This document shows, piece by piece, positions 24,887 to 34,106 of a stretch of 64,000 bases of DNA. Every line of letters starts with the position of its first letter. The first letter of the stretch is position 1. Below the pieces are notes generated by a model. The model ran no database searches. It was not told where the DNA came from and saw only the letters and a program-made list of their open reading frames with translations. The translations under genes and the position numbers were made by a program. The DNA comes from UBA12018 sp051656605 (lineage in GTDB: Bacteria; Bacteroidota; Bacteroidia; Bacteroidales; CAMTPD01). The stretch covers positions 53,311 to 117,310 of the forward strand of contig JBOGCF010000039.1 of the NCBI GenBank assembly GCA_051656605.1, read 5' to 3'.

Positions 24887-27400
24887 CTAAAGATTCTTCT
24901 TTGGATAAAGGCTATTCCACCATTCCGGTTCTTGTTGCAACCATTTAGCAAACCAGGCAAAGATAGCATAGTTCCAGTCCAATCTCTTTTGATAAGCTTG
25001 AATAGCATGATCTTCACCTTCTACTTGAATGAAGGCTGTTTCTTTCCCCAATAATTTAAGCGCAGTAAACATCTGAATACTTTCACCAACCGGTACGTTT
25101 GTATCTACAGAACCATGAAGAAAAAGAATTGGAGTTTTCACCTTATCTGCATTAAATAAAGGGCTTTGTTCAACATAAAGTTTCGGATTATTCCATGGAT
25201 AACTATTCGCGCTCGCAGCAGAGCTATATGCATATCCCCAATAGCCTTCACCCCAATAACTAGAAATTGAACTAATTCCGGCATGTGAAATCGCAGCAGC
25301 AAATATATCTGTTCGTGTTTGTAGGTATTGCGTCATAAATCCGCCATATGAAGCTCCAATACATCCAATTTTTGTTTTATCAACAAAGTTATGTTCTTCG
25401 CAAAACTTTTTCGTACCGTCGATAATATCATCAGCAGTTGTTTTACCCCACGCATTTACGTGTTTTGCTGCAAAATCTTGCCCATAGCCAGTAGTTCCAC
25501 TAGGATTGATTGTATAAACAACGTATCCTAAAGCTGCATATACGTGAAGCGGATAGCGACTTTCGAAAGTACGAGATGTTGGAGATGTACCACCATAATA
25601 ATAAACAATCATCGGGTATTTCTTTGACGGATCAAAGTTTGGAGGAAGGTAGAAGCGACCATCGATGGCAACACCTTGTTTTGATTTAAAGGTCCAGTCT
25701 TTCACTTCTCCTAATTTCACATCTTTCAAACGCTCAGAGCTTAAGTCAACCAATTGCTTTGATTCGTTATTTTTAGTATCCAATATATAACCGTTAGCAG
25801 CATTCGAAACACTTTGTCCGGCATATAGAGCAACTGGAGCATCAGCAGCTTGAGTAAAAATACTAAGTACGTCTTCTTTTACAGGCAGTTTTTCGATCTC
25901 TTTCTTCTGTGTGTCATATTTAAATGCACCAACATAAGCTTGATCTTCTGCCGTAAAATAGATATTCTTGTCGAAGGTATTCCATTCGGCATTTGAAACA
26001 GCAGGATTGAAATTTTTTGTGATAGGTTCTACCTTCTTATCTGACAAGTTCATTATGAACAACTGTCCGTCGTATGTATTTACAATAGCACCTTTGCTAA
26101 CATTCTTGCCAATTTGATTAAAAGCTTCAGCCGAAGCAGAAATAAGCAATTGTTTGCCGTCTGGAGAATACTGAGCTCGACCTGCAAATTTCTGATCTTT
26201 CCAGATAGTATCTACCTGCATGGTATTCAAATCAAGTTCGTATAGTGCAGATTCTGAAAATGGGCGCTCGGTCAATTTATCGGTACGTACACTAAACAAT
26301 AGCTTTGTGCTATTGGGGTGTACATCATTCAAAGCAGTTGTTTTATATCCGTAAGTGAGACGTTGAAGATTGCCGGTATTCAAATCAAACTTGTGAATAA
26401 AATATCTGTTTCTCCAACCTGGTTGACGGTCTGCCGGAGTTAGAATCTCTTGCATTGCACCGTCATTTGTAGGACCTTTCTCTACAATTGAAAGCAAAAG
26501 GAAGGATTCATTTGGTGCGAAACGAAACGATCCTTCCGGTAGATTACTTGAAAGAACTGTTTCGGATAATGTTGCCGGATCAACTGTAACAAGCTCTGTT
26601 CCAACAATACCTTTGCGTGTGTAGTAAAGCTTATTCGACTTTGGCATCCATGAGTAACTAACCGATTGTCGCGGATCTGAAAGAATAACACGATTCGATG
26701 TAATATCTTTAAGTTCGGTATAACGCTGCGTTTCTCCTCCCGGAAGGACCTGGCTATAATTAATTAGTGCATATTGTCCGTTTGGAGATAGAGACATTGA
26801 TCCAATACGTTTACCTTCAATAATATCATTGACTGTAAGAGGTCTTTCTGCATTGGTCGTTATTGAAACTAATGTTTTCTCAAATCGTTGATTCGGAACA
26901 AAGCACACCTTTATATCTGGGGTATTATTCTCGCCAAGGATCTTAATTGCAAATTGATACTGTATCGGCATCAAATTCAGCTTAACCTTAACAGGCGAGG
27001 TCGATGATGTTGTCTGTTCTCCAACTTTTTTACCATTTTGAAAAATTTGAAATAGGCCTTTTCCTTCTACTACCAATGTTCCTTCACAAAACTGTTTCGG
27101 TACCATATAAAAAGAAGCGAGACTAATATTTGCTTCTTTTGAAGAAGATGCTGTAATAGTTAGCTTGTTTGATGCATCTGCTGTTACTGTTTTATTATCT
27201 GCAGCTATAAAATTAACAGTACCATTTAATAGTGAGCTGTTATTAAAGGAATCACCCTTTACGTTTACATTGTCAACGATTATTGGTTTTACAACCGGGT
27301 AAGGACCTTGTAATAGATATTGTTTTACAAATAATGAGTCGGCAGCCATCACATGTCCCGACAGCAAAAGGAGACTCACTGGATAAAGAAATTTTTTCAT
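24887..27400 (-). CDS. Exported S9-family prolyl oligopeptidase / dipeptidyl peptidase
   Basis: This 837-residue serine peptidase carries a signal peptide (MKKFLYPVSLLLLSGHVMA) and probably works in the periplasm. The C-terminal alpha/beta-hydrolase domain has the catalytic triad Ser684 (GASYGG), Asp766 (GSVDTNVP) and His798 (EGEDHAIQ). The middle part contains WD40-like strands of the S9 propeller, such as MSLSPNGQYALINYS and ARAQYSPDGKQLLIS. An extra N-terminal region before the propeller (about residues 20-180) looks like a beta-rich accessory domain. ispE begins 8 bases upstream, so the two genes are likely one operon. Substrate is unknown, though short proline-containing peptides are usual. 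Confidence 0.92.
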   Translation of the reverse strand: MKKFLYPVSLLLLSGHVMAADSLFVKQYLLQGPYPVVKPIIVDNVNVKGDSFNNSSLLNGTVNFIAADNKTVTADASNKLTITASSSKEANISLASFYMVPKQFCEGTLVVEGKGLFQIFQNGKKVGEQTTSSTSPVKVKLNLMPIQYQFAIKILGENNTPDIKVCFVPNQRFEKTLVSITTNAERPLTVNDIIEGKRIGSMSLSPNGQYALINYSQVLPGGETQRYTELKDITSNRVILSDPRQSVSYSWMPKSNKLYYTRKGIVGTELVTVDPATLSETVLSSNLPEGSFRFAPNESFLLLSIVEKGPTNDGAMQEILTPADRQPGWRNRYFIHKFDLNTGNLQRLTYGYKTTALNDVHPNSTKLLFSVRTDKLTERPFSESALYELDLNTMQVDTIWKDQKFAGRAQYSPDGKQLLISASAEAFNQIGKNVSKGAIVNTYDGQLFIMNLSDKKVEPITKNFNPAVSNAEWNTFDKNIYFTAEDQAYVGAFKYDTQKKEIEKLPVKEDVLSIFTQAADAPVALYAGQSVSNAANGYILDTKNNESKQLVDLSSERLKDVKLGEVKDWTFKSKQGVAIDGRFYLPPNFDPSKKYPMIVYYYGGTSPTSRTFESRYPLHVYAALGYVVYTINPSGTTGYGQDFAAKHVNAWGKTTADDIIDGTKKFCEEHNFVDKTKIGCIGASYGGFMTQYLQTRTDIFAAAISHAGISSISSYWGEGYWGYAYSSAASANSYPWNNPKLYVEQSPLFNADKVKTPILFLHGSVDTNVPVGESIQMFTALKLLGKETAFIQVEGEDHAIQAYQKRLDWNYAIFAWFAKWLQQEPEWWNSLYPKKNL

Positions 27401-27408
27401 GATATATT

Positions 27409-28227
27409 TTAGTCTAGATAGCCATCCCAGTAATGCATACTGGGAAAAGCTGTTTGTAATTCTATTTCAGTCTTGAAAATTCCGAAAACAGATGAGCCTG
27501 AGCCCGACATTGATGCATAGCATGCACCATGCTTGTATAAGTCGTTCTTTACTTGTTCTATAATCGGGAATAATGGGAAAACGCTTTTCTCAAAATCGTT
27601 TTTCATTACATTCTTCCATTCGTCTACAGGCTTCTTGATAATCTCAAGCAAAGAATGAGAGGGAGTAGAAGGTGTAATCTGAGAAAAAGCTTGAGCAGTA
27701 GAAATATGAACATCTGGCTTTACCAAGACAAGAAAATAACCCTTGAGAGATAGATCTATCTGCTTAAAAATATTCCCAATACCAGAAGCAAAAACAGGCT
27801 TGTTTTGAATAAAGAAAGCACAATCTGCACCCAGTTGAGCAGCATAAGATTCAAGCTGTTCGACTGAGATTCCTAGGTTAAACATCGTATTAAGCATCTT
27901 CAAGGTAAATGAGGCATCAGCAGACCCGCCACCCAAGCCTGCACCAAAAGGAATATGCTTGATCATATGAATATCCACATTCGGAATCTCATGTGATTGT
28001 TTTAATAAATTAAGGGCTTTAATAACCAGATTCTTTTCAGGCGGACCATCTACTTCAAGACCGCTACAATGAAATGTATATGCTGTGTTTTCAGCAGACT
28101 CGGTAATTTCGAGTGCATCTTTTATTTGGATGGGATAGAAGATTGTTTCGAGGTTATGATACCCGTCGGGACGTTTCGAAACAATATCTAATCCTAGATT
28201 GATCTTAGCATTCGGAAATGAAATCAT
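27409..28227 (-). CDS. ispE: 4-diphosphocytidyl-2-C-methyl-D-erythritol kinase
   Basis: IspE is the GHMP-family kinase that phosphorylates CDP-ME in the MEP route to isoprenoids. The 272-residue protein has NAKINLGLDIVSKRPDGYH at the N-terminus, the ATP-binding IPFGAGLGGGSADASF, and C-terminal ASMSGSGSSVFGIF, all classic GHMP motifs. It lies just upstream of the S9 peptidase on the same strand. Other MEP genes are not in the window. Confidence 0.96.
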   Translation of the reverse strand: MISFPNAKINLGLDIVSKRPDGYHNLETIFYPIQIKDALEITESAENTAYTFHCSGLEVDGPPEKNLVIKALNLLKQSHEIPNVDIHMIKHIPFGAGLGGGSADASFTLKMLNTMFNLGISVEQLESYAAQLGADCAFFIQNKPVFASGIGNIFKQIDLSLKGYFLVLVKPDVHISTAQAFSQITPSTPSHSLLEIIKKPVDEWKNVMKNDFEKSVFPLFPIIEQVKNDLYKHGACYASMSGSGSSVFGIFKTEIELQTAFPSMHYWDGYLD

Positions 28228-28250
28228 TTATTTATTATTTTGTATATGTG

Positions 28251-28258
28251 CAAAAATA
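28251..28258 (-). promoter_or_regulatory. Bacteroidota -7 box for ispE
   Basis: The minus strand reads TATTTTTG, 24 bases upstream of the ispE start. No convincing -33 element. Confidence 0.5.
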
Positions 28259-28374
28259 AATGAATTTATCGAATTAGCTCTTTTTTTCGCTCTACTTAGA
28301 CATTTGATAACGTACATTTCATTCATTTTGCTACAACACGTCCTCTATATATTTCTGATTTGATCAAAAAAGAG

Positions 28375-28382
28375 TAACTTTG
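28375..28382 (+). promoter_or_regulatory. Bacteroidota -7 box for dnaB
   Basis: TAACTTTG matches TAnnTTTG, 25 bases before the dnaB ATG. The upstream element is unclear. Confidence 0.55.
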
Positions 28383-28406
28383 ATATCCTAAAAATTCAAT
28401 TTGTAC

Positions 28407-29936
28407 ATGGCAGAAAACTACTCAAACAACGGAAGAAGTAGAAGCAAGACTGTGGTAATTCCCGAAATGGGAAAATTGCAACCGCAAGCCAAAGAGCTTG
28501 AAGAAGCAGTACTGGGAGCTTTAATGCTCGAGAAAGACGCATACTCTATTGTAAGTGAAATATTAAAACCTGAGAGTTTTTACGAAAAGTCTCACCAAAT
28601 GATATACTCATCGATTGTAGACTTGGCAGCAAGCCAAAGACCAATCGATATGCTTACCGTAACCGAGCAGCTGAAGAAGCGAGGCGAGCTTGATTTGGTA
28701 GGCGGGCCATTTTACATTGCCCAACTTACCTCGCGTGTTGCGTCGTCGGCGCACATCGAGTACCACTCCCGTATTATTGCACAGAAATATCTAGCTCGTG
28801 AGCTTATTTCTTTCACTTCTCATGTTCAAACCAAAGCGTTTGATGAAACAATAGATGTAGATGATCTGATGCAAGAAGCTGAAGGTAAACTCTTCGAAAT
28901 CTCGCAACGTAACGTAAAGAAAGATACAACTCAGATTAATCCTATTATCAAGGAAGCGATTGAATTACTGCAAACAGCAGCCTCTCGCGATACCGGACTT
29001 AGCGGTTTACGAACTGGTTTTGACGGACTTGATAAGATTACGTCAGGATGGCAAAACTCCGACCTTATCATCATCGCGGCTCGTCCTGCGATGGGTAAAA
29101 CCGCATTTGTTCTTTCGATGGCAAAAAACATGGCTGTAAACAATGGTTCGCCTGTAGCCCTGTTCTCTCTGGAGATGTCGAATGTGCAGTTGGTAAACCG
29201 TCTTATCGTAAACGTGTGTGAAATCCCCGGTGAAAAGATTAAGAGTGGTCAACTTGCACCTTACGAATGGGAGCAATTAGACTTTAAGATCAAGGAATTA
29301 TACGATGCACCAATCTTTGTCGACGATACGCCCAGTTTGTCGGTTTTCGAGTTGAGAACAAAGGCGCGTCGTTTGGTACGTGAACACGGTATTCGATGTA
29401 TCATTATTGACTACTTGCAGTTGATGAATGCAAGTGGCATGAACTTTGGTAGCCGTGAGCAAGAGGTGAGTATGATCTCTCGATCGCTCAAAGGTTTAGC
29501 AAAGGAGTTGAACATTCCGATCATCGCACTTTCGCAGCTGAATCGTGGTGTGGAAAATAGACAGGGACATGAAGGTAAACGTCCGCAGCTAGCCGACCTT
29601 CGTGAATCGGGAGCGATTGAGCAGGATGCCGATATGGTGTGTTTCATTCACCGTCCCGAATATTATAAAATTACGGAAGACGAACGAGGAAACTCTTTGA
29701 TTGGTTTGGCCGAAATCATCATTGCAAAACACCGTAATGGTGCCACCGGAGATGTACGTTTACGCTTTAAAAACGAGTTTGCGAAGTTTATGAATCTTGA
29801 AGAAGATCTTTCTGTGAAAGAATTTTCATCAAGCATGAATGGAGGACCAGAAGAAGGACAAAGCGCACCGTTCCCACCAATACAAGGATCGAATGACTTC
29901 TTGTCGGGGGCAAGTAGTCCGGATGTTCCGTTCTAA
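28407..29936 (+). CDS. dnaB: Replicative DNA helicase
   Basis: DnaB is the hexameric helicase that unwinds DNA at the replication fork. The 509-residue protein has the N-terminal primase-interaction domain (PQAKELEEAVLGALMLEKDAY), then the RecA-like domain with Walker A ARPAMGKTAF, LFSLEMSN, Walker B CIIIDYLQLM and SQLNRGVENR. The C-terminal tail is disordered and rich in proline and glycine. ATG at 28407 is preferred over an in-frame TTG two codons upstream. No intein interrupts it. Confidence 0.97.
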   Translation: MAENYSNNGRSRSKTVVIPEMGKLQPQAKELEEAVLGALMLEKDAYSIVSEILKPESFYEKSHQMIYSSIVDLAASQRPIDMLTVTEQLKKRGELDLVGGPFYIAQLTSRVASSAHIEYHSRIIAQKYLARELISFTSHVQTKAFDETIDVDDLMQEAEGKLFEISQRNVKKDTTQINPIIKEAIELLQTAASRDTGLSGLRTGFDGLDKITSGWQNSDLIIIAARPAMGKTAFVLSMAKNMAVNNGSPVALFSLEMSNVQLVNRLIVNVCEIPGEKIKSGQLAPYEWEQLDFKIKELYDAPIFVDDTPSLSVFELRTKARRLVREHGIRCIIIDYLQLMNASGMNFGSREQEVSMISRSLKGLAKELNIPIIALSQLNRGVENRQGHEGKRPQLADLRESGAIEQDADMVCFIHRPEYYKITEDERGNSLIGLAEIIIAKHRNGATGDVRLRFKNEFAKFMNLEEDLSVKEFSSSMNGGPEEGQSAPFPPIQGSNDFLSGASSPDVPF

Positions 29937-29989
29937 AAACGATATTGATAACTAGTTAGTCAGTACGATAATTATTTTATACAATACAA

Positions 29990-30050
29990 CAACCCTGCGA
30001 TTTTACTGTTTCCATAATAGGAGACTGTAGAGTCGCGGGGTTGCTTTGTT
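29990..30050 (+). terminator. Long hairpin terminator after dnaB
   Basis: CAACCCTGCGA pairs with TCGCGGGGTTG and the stem continues inward through GTTTCC/GGAGAC with a few mismatches, for about 24 bp in total. The T-tail (CTTTG) is weak, so it may also act as an RNA-stability hairpin. Confidence 0.7.
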
Positions 30051-30179
30051 TAGAGCCTAGATTTTCTTTTCATCAGTCTTGTCACTAATTTCTTTTTTAT
30101 GGTTCAAGTGTTTCTTAAGGGCGCAAATTCTTTAATATTTAAATAATGACATTTTTATATGAAAACAAGGCCTGAAAGC

Positions 30180-30208
30180 TTGCTGAATAAAGAAATAAGT
30201 TATATTTG
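30180..30208 (+). promoter_or_regulatory. Promoter of the ADP-forming acyl-CoA synthetase gene
   Basis: TTG at 30180-30182, an 18-base spacer, then TATATTTG at 30201-30208. The start codon lies 34 bases downstream. Confidence 0.65.
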
Positions 30209-30242
30209 CGACGAATGAGTATAAACTAAATAACAAATTGTT

Positions 30243-32309
30243 ATGATTACGAAAGAACTGATTAATCCTCAAAGCATTGTCATTGTAGGAGGTTCGAACA
30301 ATATACATAAGCCAGGCGGACGTATCGTTCGCAATTTACTTGATGGAAAATACCAAGGCGACTTATATGTCGTGAATGCTAAGGAAACCGATGTTCAAGG
30401 CATTAAGTCATACCATTCTGTAGATGAAATTCCCGAAGCTGATATGGCTATTATTGCCATACCAAGTAAAGCTTGTCCGGAAGTTGTAGATCATTTGGCA
30501 AAAAATAAAGGCGTGAAGGCTTTTATCGTTATATCTGCAGGTTTTGGAGAGGAAACAAAGGAGGGAGGAGAACTAGAGCGACGAATGATTCAAAGCGCGA
30601 CCGATGCAGGGGCATCTCTATTAGGACCAAATTGCATTGGTTTGATGAACACACATCACCATAGTGTATTTACACTTCCAATTCCTGAATTTCATCCGCA
30701 AGGAGTAGACTTTATATCTAGCTCGGGTGGGACAGCCTTATTTATTATCGAATCAGCCTTAACAAAGGGACTTCGCTTTGCGTCTGTTTGGTCAGTAGGA
30801 AATTCTTCACAAATCGGCGTAGAAGACATTCTAGAGCACATGGACAAGCATTTTGACCCTATTCAGGACTCAAAAATTAAGATGCTCTATATCGAAAGCA
30901 TCAAAAATCCGGATAAACTATTGTTTCATGCCTCTTCTCTTATTCGTAAAGGCTGTAAAATTGCTGCAATCAAAGCCGGAAGCACAGACTCTGGCAAACG
31001 CGCAGCCTCCTCTCATACCGGAGCCATCGCTAGTTCTGATTCTGCTGTAGAAGCCCTATTCCGTAAAGCCGGAATTGTGCGTTGTTTTAGTCGTGAAGAA
31101 CTCACAACTGTTGCAAGTATCTTTACTCTGAAAGATGTGAAAGGTAAAAACTGCGCTATTATTACGCATGCGGGCGGACCGGCGGTGATGCTTGCAGACG
31201 CTTTATCAAAAGGTAGATTAAATGTACCGGCTCTTACAGGTCCGGTTGCAGATGAATTGAAATCAAAGTTATTACCTGGTGCAGCAGTTGGAAACCCAAT
31301 TGATATTATCGGCACCGGAACACCGGAACACCTTGCTACAGCAATTGACTACTGCGAACACAAGTTTGATAACATTGATTTGATGATGGTTATCTTCGGA
31401 AGTCCCGGTCTTGTAAAGCTTTATGACACGTATGAAGTGTTGCATAAGAAGATGGAGAGTTGTTCGAAACCAATCTTTCCGATACTTCCTTCAATAGTAA
31501 CAGCAGGTCCGGAGGTGAAAAGTTTTGTAAAAAAAGGTCATGTCAACTTCTCTGATGAAGTTACACTAGGTACAGCTCTTGCACGTGTGATCAATACACC
31601 TTGTCCGGCTAGTTCGGATATTCAACTATATGGAGTTGATGTTCCGGAGATTAGACGTATTATTGATCAACTTCCATCCGACGGTTATTTAGCACCGGAA
31701 CATGTACGTCAAGTACTTACTGCGGCAGGAGTTCCGCTCGTAAAGGAATTTGTATCAGCCAATAAAGATGAAATCTTAGCATTTGCTAAAGAAGTAGGTT
31801 ATCCGGTTGTAGCCAAGGTAGTAGGGCCATTGCATAAATCTGATATAGGAGGAGTTTCTTTGAATATTAAGTATGAAGAACACCTAATTCTTGAGTTTGA
31901 ACGTATGATGAAGCTGCCAGAAGTTACAGCAATCATGATACAACCAATGCTTAAAGGTACAGAACTGTTCCTTGGAGCCAAATATGAAGAACGCTTCGGC
32001 CATGTTGTTCTTTGCGGACTAGGAGGAATCTTTGTTGAAGTCTTGAAAGATGTTTCGTCAGGATTAGCACCGATATCACAAGAAGAAGCCATCTCTATGA
32101 TTCGGTCACTTCGTGGATATCCGATATTGAAAGGTGTACGTGGGCAAAAACCAATCGACGAAGATCAATTCGCAAGTATTATTGTAAAACTCTCAACTGT
32201 GTTACGTTTTGCGAAGGAAATTAAGGAAATGGATATCAATCCGCTGTTAGCTACAGATAAAGGAATTGTAGCAGTAGATGCACGTATTCGTATCGAAAAA
32301 AATAGTTAA
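30243..32309 (+). CDS. ADP-forming acetate/acyl-CoA ligase, fused alpha-beta subunits
   Basis: This 688-residue enzyme belongs to the ADP-forming acyl-CoA synthetase family, which makes ATP from an acyl-CoA such as acetyl-CoA. The order is CoA-binding (PQSIVIVGGSNN), succinyl-CoA-ligase-like domain with the phospho-histidine His258 in SSHTGAIA, then an ATP-grasp domain (LVKEFVSANKDEILAFAKEVGYPVVAKVV, residues about 500-530; GGVSLNI; DINPLLA). Both subunits are fused in one chain. It would supply ATP during fermentation. Substrate range cannot be read from the sequence. Confidence 0.92.
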   Translation: MITKELINPQSIVIVGGSNNIHKPGGRIVRNLLDGKYQGDLYVVNAKETDVQGIKSYHSVDEIPEADMAIIAIPSKACPEVVDHLAKNKGVKAFIVISAGFGEETKEGGELERRMIQSATDAGASLLGPNCIGLMNTHHHSVFTLPIPEFHPQGVDFISSSGGTALFIIESALTKGLRFASVWSVGNSSQIGVEDILEHMDKHFDPIQDSKIKMLYIESIKNPDKLLFHASSLIRKGCKIAAIKAGSTDSGKRAASSHTGAIASSDSAVEALFRKAGIVRCFSREELTTVASIFTLKDVKGKNCAIITHAGGPAVMLADALSKGRLNVPALTGPVADELKSKLLPGAAVGNPIDIIGTGTPEHLATAIDYCEHKFDNIDLMMVIFGSPGLVKLYDTYEVLHKKMESCSKPIFPILPSIVTAGPEVKSFVKKGHVNFSDEVTLGTALARVINTPCPASSDIQLYGVDVPEIRRIIDQLPSDGYLAPEHVRQVLTAAGVPLVKEFVSANKDEILAFAKEVGYPVVAKVVGPLHKSDIGGVSLNIKYEEHLILEFERMMKLPEVTAIMIQPMLKGTELFLGAKYEERFGHVVLCGLGGIFVEVLKDVSSGLAPISQEEAISMIRSLRGYPILKGVRGQKPIDEDQFASIIVKLSTVLRFAKEIKEMDINPLLATDKGIVAVDARIRIEKNS

Positions 32310-32413
32310 TTATACAATTAGATATTTTGGAGTAAATGGTTTTATCTTTGGAACTGTGCAAAAGTTGATGAAGTATAGAAAGTAGATTCTAAATTTTCTA
32401 TCTAAAAATATTG

Positions 32414-32456
32414 AGGACATTGTTTTCACGTAAAGTGGGAGCAATGTCCTTTTATT
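32414..32456 (+). terminator. Intrinsic terminator after the acyl-CoA synthetase gene
   Basis: AGGACATTG pairs with CAATGTCCT, followed by a T-rich tail. Confidence 0.85.
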
Positions 32457-32615
32457 TTATTCTTCCTAAATCTGAAAATTTGAGCTGGCTACATCTAGAA
32501 ATAATCCTGCTAAAAGCTCTGGAAATACTTTCAAAGATTCGTTATATATATGTACAATCTTTTGATTTGATCTTAATCGGTATTTAAGAAGAATAATGTG
32601 GAATTTGCGCGCAAT

Positions 32616-32692
32616 CTAAACTCTCTGAGAATTGGATAAAAATAAAGCGCATTTACATTGGTAGGGAATATTTAATTCTCGCGAAGTTTAGA
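32616..32692. repeat. Inverted pair of the CTAAACT-N4-GAGAATT repeat
   Basis: CTAAACTCTCTGAGAATT at 32616-32633 is mirrored by AATTCTCGCGAAGTTTAG at 32674-32691, with four mismatched bases in the middle of each arm. The left arm shares 15 bases with 5360-5374. Confidence 0.6.
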
Positions 32693-32750
32693 GTACAACT
32701 GTTTTGTTCAGAAAATATGCACTATGCACATAATAAATACGTACTTTACT

Positions 32751-32775
32751 TGAGAAGCTCATTTATATGCTTTGC
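32751..32775 (+). repeat. Second copy of the 25-bp TGAGAAGCT repeat
   Basis: It matches 24832-24856 at 23 of 25 bases. It lies in the gap between convergent genes. Confidence 0.5.
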
Positions 32776-32925
32776 TAAACAATAGGATTGATCAAGTGAG
32801 TGTGTTGGAGTTATTCAACTATTTAAATATCCTACTTAACATAATATCAATTATAGTTTAAATGAAGACTGTTTATAAAGATACTAAAAATTAGACCCAA
32901 AGTCAAGTAAATCAGCTTAAAAAAT

Positions 32926-32959
32926 AAAGGCATGCGGAAAATACTTACCGCATGCCTTT
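32926..32959 (-). terminator. Terminator of the threonine dehydrogenase gene
   Basis: AAAGGCATGCGG and CCGCATGCCTTT form a perfect 12-bp stem with a T-run on the minus strand. Confidence 0.93.
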
Positions 32960-32984
32960 TGTATATCTTGTACGAAGATAAATC

Positions 32985-33941
32985 TTATTTGTTGAAACGT
33001 TTTTTCAAGATATCAATCATATCAACAGTCATAGACTCCAAATTATATTTTGGAGACCAACCCCATTCTTTACGTGCACATGAGTCATCCAAAGAGTTTG
33101 GCCATGAATCAGCGATACGTTGACGAAGTGGATCCGATTGGTATTCAATTGTAAATGAAGGAATATGCTTTCTGATCTCTGCTGCGATTTGCTCTGGAGC
33201 AAAACTCATTGAAGTTACATTGAATGAGTTGCGGTGCTCTAGTTTCGTTGGATCTGCCTCCATCAAGTCGATTGCAGCATTCAATGCATCAGGCATATAC
33301 ATCATATCCATATAAGTACCTTCGGCAATTGGACAAACAAATTTACCTGTTTGCACAGCTTGGTAGTAAATATCAACAGCATAGTCTGTTGTACCACCAC
33401 CCGGAGGTGTTACATTTGAAATAATTCCAGGGAAACGTACCGAACGAGTATCTACTCCAAAACGTAAATTGTAGTAGTCACTTAAAAGTTCGCCAGATAC
33501 TTTTGTCACGCCGTACATTGTACGTGGACGCTGAATTGTGTCCTGAGGTGTATTGTCTTTAGGAGTACCAGGACCGAATACACCAATAGAACTTGGTGTA
33601 AATACAGCGCAGTTTTCTTCTCTTGCTACTTCAAGCACGTTAAACAAACCGCCCATACCGATCTTCCAAGCCAATTGAGGCTTCGCCTCTCCCACTGCCG
33701 ACAATAACGCTGCAAGATTGTAGATTGTATCTACGTTGTATTTCTTTACAACATCAGCAATTTGTTGAGCGTTTGTTACGTCAACAATTTCGGCAGGACC
33801 CGATTCCAAAAGCTCGCGTGTAGGCTCAGCTCCAGGAATATACCCTGCTACTACTTGACCATTTGGGTAGCGTTTTCTCAACTCTTGAGTTAGTTCAGAA
33901 CCAATCTGTCCCGTGGATCCAATAATCAATACGTTTTTCAT
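32985..33941 (-). CDS. tdh: SDR-type L-threonine 3-dehydrogenase
   Basis: This 318-residue extended short-chain dehydrogenase oxidises L-threonine to 2-amino-3-oxobutyrate with NAD+. It has the NAD motif GSTGQIG (Gly8, Gly11, Gly14), a TPSSIGVFGPGTP segment, and the catalytic Tyr143-x3-Lys147 in MYGVTKVSG. The GGTTDYAVDIYY region is typical of this threonine-dehydrogenase group. The divergent neighbour is kbl, the next enzyme in the pathway, which supports the call. ATG at 33941 is preferred; the frame could start 35 codons earlier, but that part overlaps the promoter. Confidence 0.9.
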   Translation of the reverse strand: MKNVLIIGSTGQIGSELTQELRKRYPNGQVVAGYIPGAEPTRELLESGPAEIVDVTNAQQIADVVKKYNVDTIYNLAALLSAVGEAKPQLAWKIGMGGLFNVLEVAREENCAVFTPSSIGVFGPGTPKDNTPQDTIQRPRTMYGVTKVSGELLSDYYNLRFGVDTRSVRFPGIISNVTPPGGGTTDYAVDIYYQAVQTGKFVCPIAEGTYMDMMYMPDALNAAIDLMEADPTKLEHRNSFNVTSMSFAPEQIAAEIRKHIPSFTIEYQSDPLRQRIADSWPNSLDDSCARKEWGWSPKYNLESMTVDMIDILKKRFNK

Positions 33942-33969
33942 AATAAAAATATGTTTGCTATTTTTGCTG

Positions 33970-34002
33970 CAAATGTATATAGTTTCGTCGATTAATCTCA
34001 AA
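33970..34002 (-). promoter_or_regulatory. tdh promoter (TTTG-N21-TACATTTG)
   Basis: On the minus strand TTTG (33999-34002) is followed 21 bases later by TACATTTG (33970-33977). This is one of the best matches to the Bacteroidota promoter in the window. Confidence 0.75.
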
Positions 34003-34106
34003 AAAAGAGCTTTATTTTCGCAATAAATTAAAAAAAAGTTAGACATTTGTCGTGCATTTGAAAGGTTAATAGCCCCAATGTATTATATAAATAATATCAA
34101 TTAAGT

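Larger units (their letters stand above)
29937..30242. other. Intergenic region after dnaB
   Basis: This gap carries a long terminator hairpin and the promoter of the next gene. Between them (about 30055-30175) I see only AT-rich sequence with no gene. Confidence 0.5.
32310..32984. other. Intergenic region between convergent genes, with repeats
   Basis: This 675-bp AT-rich gap has a terminator at each end and two kinds of repeat between them: an inverted pair of CTAAACT-N4-GAGAATT (32616-32692) and a 25-bp sequence also found at 24.8 kb. No coding frame is convincing. It may hold remains of a small mobile or regulatory element. Confidence 0.5.

Noticed and set aside
33942..34046. Longer threonine dehydrogenase reading frame
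   Set aside because: The extra 35 codons cover the tdh promoter and have no SDR character; the NAD motif sits at the normal distance from ATG 33941.
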